Shown here one piece after another: positions 24,001 to 33,462 of a DNA stretch of 33,500 bases. The notes under the pieces are model-generated. The model had not been told where the DNA came from and did no database searches. It worked only from the letters and a program-made list of their open reading frames with translations. The stretch's first letter is position 1, and each line of letters opens with the position of its first letter. Source of the DNA: Neocallimastix lanati (nom. inval.). Lineage: Eukaryota; Neocallimastigomycota; Neocallimastigomycetes; Neocallimastigales; Neocallimastigaceae. Position numbers and translations under genes: made by a program. The DNA is taken from the NCBI GenBank assembly GCA_016946835.1, contig JACVTC010000029.1, forward strand, positions 1,101,501-1,135,000. Reading direction: 5' to 3'.

Positions 24001-24952
24001 TTCTATGAGGATATAGCTTTGACGAACCCAAATCGTCAGTTTTCAGTGCAAGAACACTAATATAATTTAAAAATAATTTTTCTACATCAGCTTTCAAATT
24101 TTCTGGTAATTTTTTTACAATAGAGTGAATCATTTCCAGTTTAGATATTTTGTCGTCTGTGCAAACCTCGTTTTCATTATGTAGTACTTCATTAGTTATT
24201 AATAAAAGAGATGGAATCAATTGTGTTGTAATATCAACCGTCTTATTCTTACATTTTTTCCTTTCAATATTTCTATCTACTAATTTATAATTACTATTTA
24301 TTTTGTTATTGCCATTTTGATGAGAATCGATTTTTGATGGAAGTTTAGAATGTAGTATGGGATTTATATTGTTTGTAACTTTAGAATTAATTTTATGATC
24401 ATTTATTTTATAATTGTCAATTTTATCATTATTATTATTATTATTCGTTTTTATTTTGATATTATTTTCTTTATCGATGTCGACACTATTAAAGAAAGGT
24501 AATTTTACATTAAAATTATTTATGTTAATATTAGGTAACTCTGATTTAGCATATGTAAAGAGTATATTATTATTATCATTATTATTATCATTGTCACTCC
24601 AACTAGTTTCAGAATCTTCATTATTCTCTTCAGAAGAATTATTATTTATATTATTCTCCTTATTCATATTATTTTCTTCGTCATTAATTCTATTTGTACT
24701 TTCAGAAGGACTCAAGCTAACGTCATAAAATAAAGAAGCTAATTCTACAGGATTATTATATTCATCAATATGATATAAGGTATCATTAACTAAATTTATA
24801 TCAAATCTATTTCGTTTAAGTGTGTCAATACCTATTAATATATCAAAAATATCATCCTTATCGATTTTCCTAAAGTAATCGATAAAAGTATAATTTCCAA
24901 TAGATATTTTTAGTTCATAAATATCTGAACAAGTTGAATTGTTGGAATACAC
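21050..24952 (-). CDS. pol: Ty3 pol: protease end, reverse transcriptase, RNase H, integrase
   Basis: Residues 1-70 hold the C-terminal half of the protease (DILIGIDTLKRNRFDIN). An Asn-rich spacer follows to about 300. The reverse transcriptase contains LVPKKNGQVRMCVDYRKIN, STIDLFSGYHQI, MPFGLCNAPATFQ and the catalytic YIDD at 479-482. RNase H follows with SDAS at 627-630 and YTDHKPL. A second Lys/Asn-rich spacer of about 150 residues comes next. Integrase has an HHCC zinc finger (HCLGHEG...CHVCQLC) and a complete DDE triad: D1018 in GLDLVGP, D1077 in TDNGPQF and E1113 in NGEVE, the last two separated by 35 residues. A C-terminal GPY-type part (DPYYIGPLKIV) ends it; no chromodomain is seen. 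The first ATG (24950-24952) is probably not used: the frame is open upstream to 24997 and joins the pro frame by a -1 shift. No stop or frameshift damages it. Confidence 0.95.
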
Positions 24953-24978
24953 CTGAAAAATTTTTTCGGATATTCTCC

Positions 24979-26516
24979 CTATAGGATTTTTATTAATTTT
25001 AAAGCCGTAGTGGTAATCAAATTAACGCTAGCACACGAGTCCAAGAAAATTTCAGCTGGTTTCTCATCCACGGTGCCTTTAACTTTAATCACTTTATGTT
25101 GGCTTATAATCGTCATTACATTTATTAAAGAGTTATTCAAATTTTTCTTTATTTTCTCTTTTCCTTCGGTTAATTTTAATGCTTTTGTAAATTCTGACCT
25201 GAACTTTGGAAACAGGTCTAACAAATATACTAACTTCGTTATGACCTCGGTTGATGCTACTTCCTTGACAAAGTCCTTAATTTTAAATTCATTAAAATCT
25301 TCCATCATTTTTATGTGTTTCTCTGGCTTGGAATAACTTTTAACATCGATGGGTATATCATCTTTGTTTCTGCTCAGTATTTCATTTATCTTATTCAATT
25401 TATTCGCTTTTTTTACATTTCTAATATTTGGTTGATTGATATAAGAAAGATCTAAATATTCTAATTTATTTGTATTATTATTAGTTATTGTTTGATTATT
25501 TGGTGGTTGTGAATCCTCAAAAATTTCAATAGATTCATTGAAAGTAACATTTTTATGATTTTTATTTTCTTTGAATTCTTTACCTTCTTCTTTTTCTGTT
25601 GATAGTTTGACATTTGTTCCTCCCTCATCTATTATCATATCAGGTGTTCCTGTAGTTGCTAATTTATTAACGTTTAATTTTCTTTTCATAATAGTATTTT
25701 TCTTCATAGCATTTGTAATAATTGGAACTGGATTATCTATAAGCTTTTTCTTTATTTCTTTGGTATATGGGGAGATTTTTATTGAATTATTTTTACCTTT
25801 CTTTTGGGCAACAGCGATAATTTCCTCATTATGGTAATTATCAAAATTATTATAAATATTATTTGAACTAGGTTCATTATTAATTTTCGTTTCATTATCA
25901 TTTATAGAAATTTTATTTAAATCAATTTCATTGTTACTTTGATCATCATTATTATTCTTATAAGTATTATTTATATTAACATCATTGTTAACTTGTTTAT
26001 TAATAGTGTCATTTTCATAGATGTTATGATTATTATTATTTAATTTATAACCGTTACTAGTATTCTTACTAAGATATTCTATATTATTTATGTTATTGTT
26101 ATTATTATTATTGGAATAAATATTATCAATACTTGTATGATTATCATCAAATAAACTGTTTGTATAATTTATTTTATTATACTCACATAAATAATTATTA
26201 TTTTTATCATAATTATGTGAATTATCATTATAAGGATATCCATTATTTATTACATCATTATTTGAAGTTGCACTAGCATTATATGAATTATTATTATTAT
26301 TATTATTATGTAAATTATTATTATTATTATTATTGTTATTATTATTATGTAAATTATTATCATTAGTATTATTATAATTATTTTTTATTTTCATAGTATT
26401 ATTATTTAACTTGGGAGAGTATGTTAAATTTACATATTCTTCATTAATACTATTATTTTTATTATAAGTTTGAAGTTTGGTTTGGTTAACGGGAGTTGTC
26501 CTTCTCCCATTATTTA
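24979..26516 (-). CDS. pro: Ty3 pro frame: Asn-rich linker and protease N-terminal half
   Basis: The frame is -1 relative to gag and open from the gag slip site to TAG at 24979-24981. Its first ATG is at 26392-26394 (471 codons to the stop), but expression by frameshift from gag is more likely. Residues 1-200 from that ATG are Asn-rich low complexity. A middle segment includes KMMEDFNEFKIKDFVKEV and YLLDLFPKFRSEFTKAL, typical of the part before the protease in fungal gypsy elements. The aspartic protease active site DSCAS sits at residues 452-456, 20 residues before the stop. The flap and second half of the protease are only in the pol frame, so this product alone could not form a full protease. 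Cys replaces the usual Gly in D-S/T-G-A. Confidence 0.85.
24997..25003 (-). promoter_or_regulatory. -1 ribosomal slippery heptamer, pro to pol
   Basis: Minus-strand T TTA AAA (written in pro-frame codons), a canonical X XXY YYZ site, six codons before the pro stop. After a -1 slip the next codon begins at 24997, exactly in the pol frame (24997 minus 24952 is a multiple of 3). Pol-frame stops occur just upstream, at about 25020, so the shift must happen in the short overlap that holds this heptamer. No strong hairpin is obvious after it. Confidence 0.75.
26491..26508 (-). promoter_or_regulatory. Frameshift-stimulating hairpin
   Basis: Stem GGGAG/CTCCC with an 8-nt loop, starting 8 nt after the gag slippery heptamer. 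It is one of the most GC-rich spots in the element and sits at the spacing seen for stimulatory structures in -1 frameshift signals. A pseudoknot with downstream sequence was not resolved. Confidence 0.65.
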
Positions 26517-27821
26517 GTTTAAATTATTAAAGCTATCTCCATTATTATTATTATTATTTACATTAGCTTTGAAATTACTATTAATATTTGAACTAGTAGT
26601 ATTAATATCCTGATTTATTCCATTAGAATTTCTATTAAAATTATTATTTCCAGTGGGAATATTATTCTCATTAAAATTATTATTATTTCTATTAGCAATA
26701 TTATTTCCAGTAAATTTATTATTTTTATTAAAGTAATAATTACTACCATTAAAAGAATTATTGTAGCCATTTTTATTACTATTATTATAATAATTGTTAT
26801 ATTTATTACTATTATTATTATAATCAAAATTATTATTATAATTATTACCCATATCATTATTATTCATATTATAAAAATTATTATTTCTATTACTACTATT
26901 ATTTTTATTATTAGGACATTCATAAGCTTTATGTCCTACTTGTTTACATGAGTAACACATAACTGATTTTCTAGCTTTTGGTTCGTAGTTATTATAGAAT
27001 CTTCTTGTATCATAAGTATTATTTTGTTGAATTTGTTCTACTCCGTGATAATAATTATTATTATTATTATTAAAACTTTTATTTTTATTGTTACTATATC
27101 TACCTGGTGTAAACATTCTATTATTGGTGGAGTTTTCATTTATATAACCCATAACATATGATGACGCTTGCCATGAATTATCTAAATTATTTCCATGTTC
27201 TCTTAAACTCCTATAAATTGGATGATTTAATAAATTGTTATTATTTTTATTTATGTTGTTTTGATATACCATAACATTCTGAGAATTTTTGTTTGTTATA
27301 GTTCGTACTTCAGCTTTTTCTGCACGTTCTGCTACTTCGAACGCTTCTGTTAATGTTTTACAGTTGGCCAAAATTACTTGAGAATGTACATATACCCTAT
27401 CATGTATAGCATTTAAATAATCATCGACACATATTAATTTTTTATATTCCAAGTCAAGTCGATGATAAAGAGTTAAATAATTATAATTAAATCCTTTAAT
27501 TGTTTCATTTCTTTTTATTTTTAAGGCCTTTAAAATTGAACACTTATCATTTTGAGTAATTTCTAAATAATCTTCAATGGCTCTCTGGATTTCTTTATAT
27601 GAGGGAAACCTTTTAACATTATTTCTTGTAGTACATAAAGATTTTAAAAGGTTTTTTATGTCAGCCTCTACTGCGTTCTTTACCCAAATAAAAATTCTGT
27701 TTGGTTCTTCGATGTTGTAAATTTCCATAACATTTTTGAAATCTTCTATCCAAGAATCTATGTCCTTACCATAATTCGCTAAGTATGGTAAGTCTCTTCT
27801 AATTTTCGAAGCGTCCGCCAT
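26514..27821 (-). CDS. gag: Ty3 Gag (capsid and nucleocapsid)
   Basis: 435 residues from ATG at 27819-27821. Residues 1-190 resemble a retrotransposon capsid domain (PYLANYGKDIDSWIEDF near the start, then a helical region ending AFEVAERAEKAEVR). A CCHC zinc knuckle (CYSCKQVGHKAYEC, 289-302) marks the RNA-binding nucleocapsid. The tail after 302 is almost entirely Asn, Tyr and Phe. The ATG is followed by MADASKIRRDL without an upstream in-frame extension. Gag coats the element's RNA in cytoplasmic particles; the frame ends right at a -1 slip site that would give Gag-Pro. Confidence 0.93.
   Translation of the reverse strand: MADASKIRRDLPYLANYGKDIDSWIEDFKNVMEIYNIEEPNRIFIWVKNAVEADIKNLLKSLCTTRNNVKRFPSYKEIQRAIEDYLEITQNDKCSILKALKIKRNETIKGFNYNYLTLYHRLDLEYKKLICVDDYLNAIHDRVYVHSQVILANCKTLTEAFEVAERAEKAEVRTITNKNSQNVMVYQNNINKNNNNLLNHPIYRSLREHGNNLDNSWQASSYVMGYINENSTNNRMFTPGRYSNNKNKSFNNNNNNYYHGVEQIQQNNTYDTRRFYNNYEPKARKSVMCYSCKQVGHKAYECPNNKNNSSNRNNNFYNMNNNDMGNNYNNNFDYNNNSNKYNNYYNNSNKNGYNNSFNGSNYYFNKNNKFTGNNIANRNNNNFNENNIPTGNNNFNRNSNGINQDINTTSSNINSNFKANVNNNNNNGDSFNNLN
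26517..26523 (-). promoter_or_regulatory. -1 ribosomal slippery heptamer, gag to pro
   Basis: Minus-strand T TTA AAC in gag-frame codons, followed at once by the gag stop TAA (26514-26516). After a -1 slip the next codon begins at 26517, in phase with the pro frame (26517 minus 26394 is a multiple of 3). UUUAAAC is one of the most efficient known eukaryotic -1 slip sequences. Confidence 0.82.
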
Positions 27822-27886
27822 TTATCTAATTATTGTTTTAATTTGAAATTATATTCTTATATATTTTTACGCGTATAATAATATTA

Positions 27887-27939
<53 letters not shown>

Positions 27940-28065
27940 TCTTATTTTATACACTATTACTAAAATATAACTATTACTAAAATATTATTTATTATTATTA
28001 ATTATTAATTCACTATTACTAAAATATTATTTATTATTATTAATTATTACTTAATTCACTATTAC
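27822..28065. repeat. (ATT)n and 50-bp tandem repeat upstream of gag
   Basis: 27890-27936 is (ATT)n. 27952-28065 is a tandem array of about 2.5 units beginning TTCACTATTACTAAAATATT. No LTR end, TATA-like element or primer-binding site could be recognised where the 5' LTR of the Ty3 element should be. Confidence 0.65.
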
Positions 28066-28575
28066 TATAAAAGTACCAAAGTGTATAGATTGCCAAATTT
28101 CCAAACTCAGAAGAAAACCTCACAATAGAGAGACCCCAAAAGCCAATAGCATTCTAGAAGTAATCCATTCTGACTTAATAGATCCTATTCAACAATCTTT
28201 CACTGGAAAAAGATACATACTTACCTTTATCGATGATTTTTCAAGAAAAAGTTTGATTTTTCTAATTGAAAATAAAACCGAAGTCCCCAAGATAATAATA
28301 AATTTCTTTACTTTTTTAAATAACCAATTTGAAAATAAAAATCAAAAATTTCAAAACTGACCAAGGAAAGGAATACGTCAATAAAAAGGTTGAACAATTT
28401 TGTAGAAGAAATGGAATTAGGAAATTGTACTCACCACATTATAACCCTCAAAATAACCGAAAATCCGAACGTTTTAATTATACTTTAGTGAGCTGCGCTA
28501 AAACATTGCTATATTAGAGCAAACTCGATACAAAGTTTTGGAAATATGCTATTAAATATACCAACCTAGTACATC
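28066..28575 (+). pseudogene. Ty1/copia integrase fragment
   Basis: The frame opens with the end of the zinc finger (KCIDCQISKLRRKPH), followed by the integrase core start EVIHSDLIDP, then FTGKRYILTFIDDFSRKSLI. After a one-base frameshift near 28340 comes KNFKTDQGKEYVNKKVEQF, then YSPHYNPQNNRKSERFN. This is the Ty1/copia pattern (D in HSDL, D in KTDQG, E in NNRKSE). After a TAG at 28515-28517 the frame still reads SKLDTKFWKYAIKY before similarity ends near 28575. Both ends are missing. It lies in opposite orientation to the intact Ty3 element. Confidence 0.8.
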
Positions 28576-28579
28576 CACA

Positions 28580-29640
28580 ATTGACGACAAATTTGAGAAC
28601 AGAGATAATCCAGAAAATGATATAATTGATTCAGAAACAAGTTTTCCATCGGATATATATATTGAAATTTTTGACAACGACAATTTTTCATACAATGATA
28701 ATAGCATAGATAATAGTCAAGAAAATCACATAGAAAACTTAACAAGTAATTTTAAAGCAATATCAATGCCTACTGAGATTGATGATCCTTATGAGAAAAT
28801 AAAAATCATTGCTTAAGAACATAGAGTGGGTCATGAGGGTATTCAGAAAACTTATGAAAGAATAAAAAAAAAAGTATTACTGGAAAAATTTAATAATAGA
28901 TTATCATATTTCGCTATGCAAAATATGCTAATTAAATCGTTCTGAGCCATTGCCGAAACCAACAGAAAAATATGGAACTCTTGTAGAAGCTCCTTTTATT
29001 AGAGTTGGTTTAGATATTATTCGACCCCTAAAAGAAACATAACAAGGTAATAAATATATTATTGTTTGCGTGGATTATTTTACAAAGTGGGTAGAAGCTA
29101 AACCACTTCGTATTACTACTTCACAGGAAGGAACAAATTTCTTAGTAGAAGTTTTTAGTAGACATGGTATACCAGAACTAATTATTACAAATAATGGTGT
29201 ACAGTTTACTGCTGATTATACTAAAATATTTTTAGATCTATATGATGTGTACGTTCATTTTGTTAGTTCATATCATCCAGAATCAAATGGATTAGTGGAA
29301 AACAGAAATAGAGAAATAGGAAAGCAATTAAGAAATTTCTCGAATGATAATAAACATTGGGATATTATGCAACCGCTGGCTTTATGGGACTAAGAACCAG
29401 TAAATCTGCTGTAACGGGTTATTCAAGTTTTGAACTTTTATATGGACGTAAGGAATTACTACCTGTAGATATAAATTTAAGAAATCCAATTTTGGAAGAT
29501 AATAGTAGAACTATGGACTAAATATTAATGGAAAGGTTCGTTGAGCATGCTAAATGGGTTGAAAAAGGAGCAAAAAAAATGTTTGGAACAATACATTATT
29601 GGAAAACTCGAAGACTAGCTCAACAAAGTATGGAAAATTG
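28580..29640 (+). pseudogene. Ty3/gypsy integrase relic
   Basis: After an Asp/Asn-rich lead, the frame shows HRVGHEGIQKTYERI, then RVGLDIIRPLKET, VDYFTKWVEAKPLR, FSRHGIPELIITNNGVQF, YHPESNGLVENRNREI and FELLYGRKELLPVDINL. These match the integrase of the intact Ty3 at 21050-24952, from which it clearly differs in detail, so it is a related but separate element. Lesions: TAA at about 28814, TAA near 29040, frameshifts near 28870, 28930 and 29390, and TAA near 29520. The second catalytic Asp is Asn (TNNG in place of TDNG). The longest open part is 29070-29393. Confidence 0.85.
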
Positions 29641-29930
29641 ATATTTTATATTATTGTTACTAGCACTTAATTGTTCTAAATTATATGCCTTTATATTAAT
29701 ACATTGTAGATTATACATTATTTATATTACTATATGTTTCAATACACTTGAAGCTTATTCTTTTTCATATATTTAACATATTCTAATAAATATTAACATA
29801 ATTGTATTTCATAATTTTTAATAAATATATATTTTTATTATTTTTAAAAATAATTTACTACTTCACAACGTTCCTTTTATTAATATTAAATTAATATTCA
29901 ATGTTTACTACTAATTTAATACAAATTAAA

Positions 29931-29996
<66 letters not shown>
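29931..29996. repeat. (ATT)n microsatellite
   Basis: About 21 uninterrupted ATT units. Confidence 0.9.
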
Positions 29997-30818
29997 TCAT
30001 ATATATTTTTTTAATAATTAAATATCTCTAATAATTAAAATTTCTATTATATAATTATAAAATATATTAATTAGAATTTATTTTCAATTCTAAATTAATC
30101 AAAGGACAACATTTATATTAAATAGTTCCACAAAATTAATAAGGTGGCTTCTAGTAGTAAATAAATTTATAACCATTAATTGATTAAATTGATCAAGAAA
30201 GCCATAATAGTATAAATCTTTAATATATTTATATAGATAATATGAACTTTATTATATAATTTTTAATCTTATTAGTTAAACCTGATATTTGATATAAAGA
30301 AATTTAGATTTTTTTAATAAATATATAATAAAAATTTATGTTTTTATTTTTGGAATCTGTGATAACTTAATTAATTGTGCATAATTATTATTGTTATTAT
30401 TAAAGGTTATTATTATTAATTTTAATTATATTCCATTTACATTAAAAATTTAACTTAACTCTGATTTATGTTATGAATGCGCCTCATACATTTACATAAC
30501 ATACAAATTTAATTTTATAATTAAATATAAATAAATATACTAATCTAAGTTTCACACACTAAATTATTTAAGATATTAAACTTTATTTCTAACACTATTT
30601 AAATTTTAAAGTAAAATTTCTTGTTAAATATATATTTGTTATATATTATATTTCTCAATTTTTTAATTATTAAATATTAAATTATAAAATTATTATTATA
30701 TCATGTTTAATTAATTATTACTATATCATGGAATGTATAATATTTTATTTATTGACTATAAATTAATATATATAAATATTACATAACAAAATATATTTTT
30801 AAACCATTTATTATAATT

Positions 30819-30956
30819 ATAAATACAAATGTACTATACTATTATTAATTATTTTTCATAATTGTTTTTTATGTGTAATAATTTTATTAGAAAAAAGTTT
30901 TTATATTAATTATGAAAAAAAAATAATTAATAATAGTATAGTACATTTGTATTTAT
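30819..30956. repeat. Long near-perfect hairpin (fold-back repeat)
   Basis: Left arm 30819-30863 and right arm 30908-30956 are reverse complements over about 45 bp with only an indel of a few T/A in a homopolymer. The arms include ACAAATGTACTATACTATTA and its complement. The loop is 44 nt. The structure resembles a small fold-back or MITE-like element. No target duplication was established. Confidence 0.75.
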
Positions 30957-31382
30957 ATTTTTATTTAATATTTAAATATTTCATATTTTTTTCTTAATTA
31001 GAATCATGTTAAAAGTCTAATTATTAAAAAATATTTTGTCATTTTTACATGATAAAAATTAAATAAATTTTATAATTTGAATATGTAATCTTGAGATTAC
31101 CTTTTATTTATTTTATTTTATTTTATTTATTAGATATAATTATTTTATTAAATTATTACATGAATATTTTATGCCACTACAATATGTATATCATATAATG
31201 TACATACAATACATTTTAAATATTATTTATTAAATAAATATAAGGAATAAATGAATATTGAATATTATAAATTTTATTTCTAACAAAAAATATATAAAAA
31301 AGAAAAAATTAATATTTATAATATAAATTATTGAACAATGAAAATTTATCAATATAATTTAAATAAATAATAAATTTTAAAT

Positions 31383-31890
31383 ATTAGATTAAATATTTTC
31401 CGTTATTATAATAAATAAAGTTCTAAATGTTTGAATTTAAAAAAAAATATATATATTTTTTAAAATTATTATTAAAAATATTCCTATATTCCATTAAATA
31501 ATGATTTTAATATAAAGCTTAATGTATAATAATTTTGTTATATTACTTTTTTTAGATTAATTATTATCCGCTTTTTTGTGTTGTGAGATAAAAAATAGCA
31601 TATAATATAATATAAAATTATATAAACAAACATAAACAACATTAGAATTAGATCAAATATTTTCCGTTATTATAATAAATAAAGTTCTAAATGTTAGAAT
31701 TTTTTAATATAATTATTATTAAAATATTCCTATATTCCATAAAATAATAATTTAATATAAACCTTAATGTATAATAATTTAATTATTTTACTTTTTTTTG
31801 GATTAATTATTATCCGCTTTTTTGTGTTGTGAGATAAAAAATAGTAAAATATTTATAAAATATAATATAAAATTATATAATAAAAACAAA
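31383..31890 (+). repeat. Tandem 264-bp repeat in the mannanase upstream region
   Basis: Unit 1 (31383-31646) and unit 2 (31647 to about 31890) align over their whole length with small indels. Best-conserved landmarks are AAATATTTTCCGTTATTATA, then CCTATATTCCAT, and TTATCCGCTTTTTTGTGTTG followed by TGAGATAAAAAATAG. The second unit ends about 175 bp before the mannanase start codon, so the repeat probably lies in or beside its promoter. Confidence 0.75.
31562..31600 (+). promoter_or_regulatory. Conserved promoter-region block, copy 1
   Basis: The most conserved block of the 264-bp repeat (TCCGCTTTTTTGTGTTGTGA followed by an A-rich stretch) recurs at about 31806-31844. Its G+C stands out from the flanks, which suggests a protein-binding site. 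Function is inferred from conservation only. Confidence 0.3.
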
Positions 31891-32066
31891 AACATATAAT
31901 GAACATTTATTTTATTATTTGAGAAAAGTATAAAAAGATTAAAAAATTCTTTAAAATAAACAAATTAAATTTAAATATCTAATAATAAAAAACAAATCAA
32001 AATAATAATTTTGATAAGAATTAAATAACATTAAATATTAATCAAAAAAAAAAAAAGAAAGTAGAA

Positions 32067-33462
32067 ATGAAATTGATTAGTGCTTTATCGATTATAGGTT
32101 TAACTGTTGCCCTTACTAGTGCTGGCTTCGTTACTGTTGAAGATGATGGAAATTTTTATGAAAATGATAAACGTTATATTGTTTGGGGAGCTAACTATTG
32201 GGAAGCTATGAATCTTGGTTAGAATATTAAAAAATTAGCTTATTTAATTTATATTAATAAAATTGTAAAATATATTAATAATTTTATACAATATATATAT
32301 ATGTATAATTGTAGGTGCTCAAAAAACTGGTAATCGTACTCGTCTTGTTAATGATCTTGATAAATTGAAGACTATGAATATTAATAATCTTCGTATTATT
32401 GCTGCTTCTGAAGGTCCAGCTGATTCTCAAAAGCCAGTAAATGTTCTTATGCCTGAACCTGGTGTTTATAATGAAGATATGTTTAAGGGTCTTGATTATG
32501 CTCTTTATCAAATGAAAAAACGTGGAATGAAAGCGGTTATGATATTAAATAATTTCTGGCAATGGAGTGGTGGTTTTTCTCAATATGTTTCATGGGTTAA
32601 GAATACTACTATTCCATTACCTCCAGGTTATCCAGAAAATGATCCACGTGCTCAAAGTTCATGGGATGAATTAATTAACCATTCTGCTGAATTTTATACT
32701 TGTAAAAAATGTATTTCTATGTGGAAGAAACATATTAAAACAGTTATTAATCGTAAGAACGTTTACACAGGAAAACGTTATAAAGATGATGATACAATTT
32801 TTTCATGGGAATTTGCTAATGAACCAAGACAAAACAGTGATGGATCAAAGCCTATGACTGATGAATTTATTGAAGATATTTCAGGATATATAAGATCACT
32901 TGATAAAAACCATATGATCACTCTTGGATCTGAAGCTCATCCAATGTTCGGAAGAGAGGTTTTCATTCGTGAAAATAATCATAAGAATCTTGACTATGCT
33001 ACTACTCATATTTGGGTTCAAAATTGGAATGAGTATGATCCAAAGAATGCTACCGAAGCTAATTTACAACATGCTATTGATTACTGTATTAATCATTTAA
33101 GAGAAACCGCTGGATGGGCACTTAAGATTAATAAACCAATTATTTTTGAAGAATATGGCATGGCTCGTGATGGATGGGATGGTCAAGATGAATATGATCC
33201 AGCAACTCCAGCTACTAACCGACTTAAATATTACAAAGCCATTTTAAATGAAGTCTACAAATTAACAGATAAGCAGATCTTCCAAGGTCAAAACTTTTGG
33301 GCTTATTCAGGAGAAGGACGTCCAACATCTGGTGATTCTCGTGATTTATATCTTGGAGATCCAGCTCATGAACATCCAGGATGGTATGGTGTTTATGATA
33401 AAGATACTGATATGATCAATTATCTTAAAAAAATGGGAAAGAAGTTTCTTAAACTTGAATAA
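32067..33462 (+). CDS. Secreted GH5 subfamily 7 endo-beta-1,4-mannanase (copy 2, complete)
   Basis: Hydrolyses internal beta-1,4-mannosidic bonds in mannans outside the cell. Exon 1 is 32067-32217 and exon 2 is 32315-33462, split by a 97-nt GT-AG intron that interrupts the Gly51 codon. The protein has 432 residues. Residues 1-19 form a signal peptide (MKLISALSIIGLTVALTSA) likely cut before GF. GH5_7 marks are IVWGANYWEAMNLG, NNLRIIAASEGP, MILNNFWQWSGG, the acid/base Glu220 in EFANEPR, HIWVQNW, the nucleophile Glu330 in FEEYGMARDG and NFWAYSGEGRP. The length equals a single catalytic domain; there is no fungal dockerin or binding module, so it is likely free rather than cellulosome-bound. The start codon follows an A-rich leader and is supported by the signal peptide. 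A tandem 264-bp repeat lies upstream. Its last 518 nt are 99.4% identical to the copy at the window start, in the same direction. Confidence 0.95.
32218..32314 (+). other. Spliceosomal intron of the mannanase gene
   Basis: 97 nt, begins GTTAGA and ends ATTGTAG, with A/T-rich interior and in-frame stops. Removing it joins two frames that both match GH5_7, so the boundaries are secure. The intron carries TATATATATA near its 3' end. Confidence 0.92.

Larger units (their letters stand above)
20878..27821 (-). mobile_element. Ty3/gypsy retrotransposon, coding part intact, 5' LTR missing
   Basis: Gene order on the minus strand is gag, protease, reverse transcriptase, RNase H, integrase, which defines Ty3/gypsy. 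All three frames are open over their full length (435, 471 and 1300 codons) and linked by two -1 frameshift sites. A polypurine-like tract follows pol. Upstream of the gag start there are only (ATT)n and a 50-bp tandem repeat, then a copia relic, with no LTR end or primer-binding site. The element is therefore truncated or rearranged at its 5' end although the coding part is undamaged. Confidence 0.88.
29641..31382. other. AT-rich spacer
   Basis: No coding frame. It contains (ATT)n at 29931-29996 and a long hairpin at 30819-30956. A possible fragment of the Ty3 relic's 3' end could hide just after 29641 but is not readable. Confidence 0.55.

Noticed and set aside
24950-24952. ATG as the true start of pol
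   Set aside because: The frame is open upstream into the pro overlap and begins inside the protease domain; a -1 shift at 24997-25003 explains expression better.
22605-25837. Several plus-strand hydrophobic frames opposite pro/pol
   Set aside because: They are antisense translations of AAT-rich linkers, which give Leu/Ile-rich peptides.
26615-26857. Minus-strand poly-Ile frame inside gag
   Set aside because: Alternative-frame reading of the Asn-rich gag tail.
32284-32511. Minus-strand frame over mannanase exon 2
   Set aside because: Antisense shadow of a well-supported enzyme gene.
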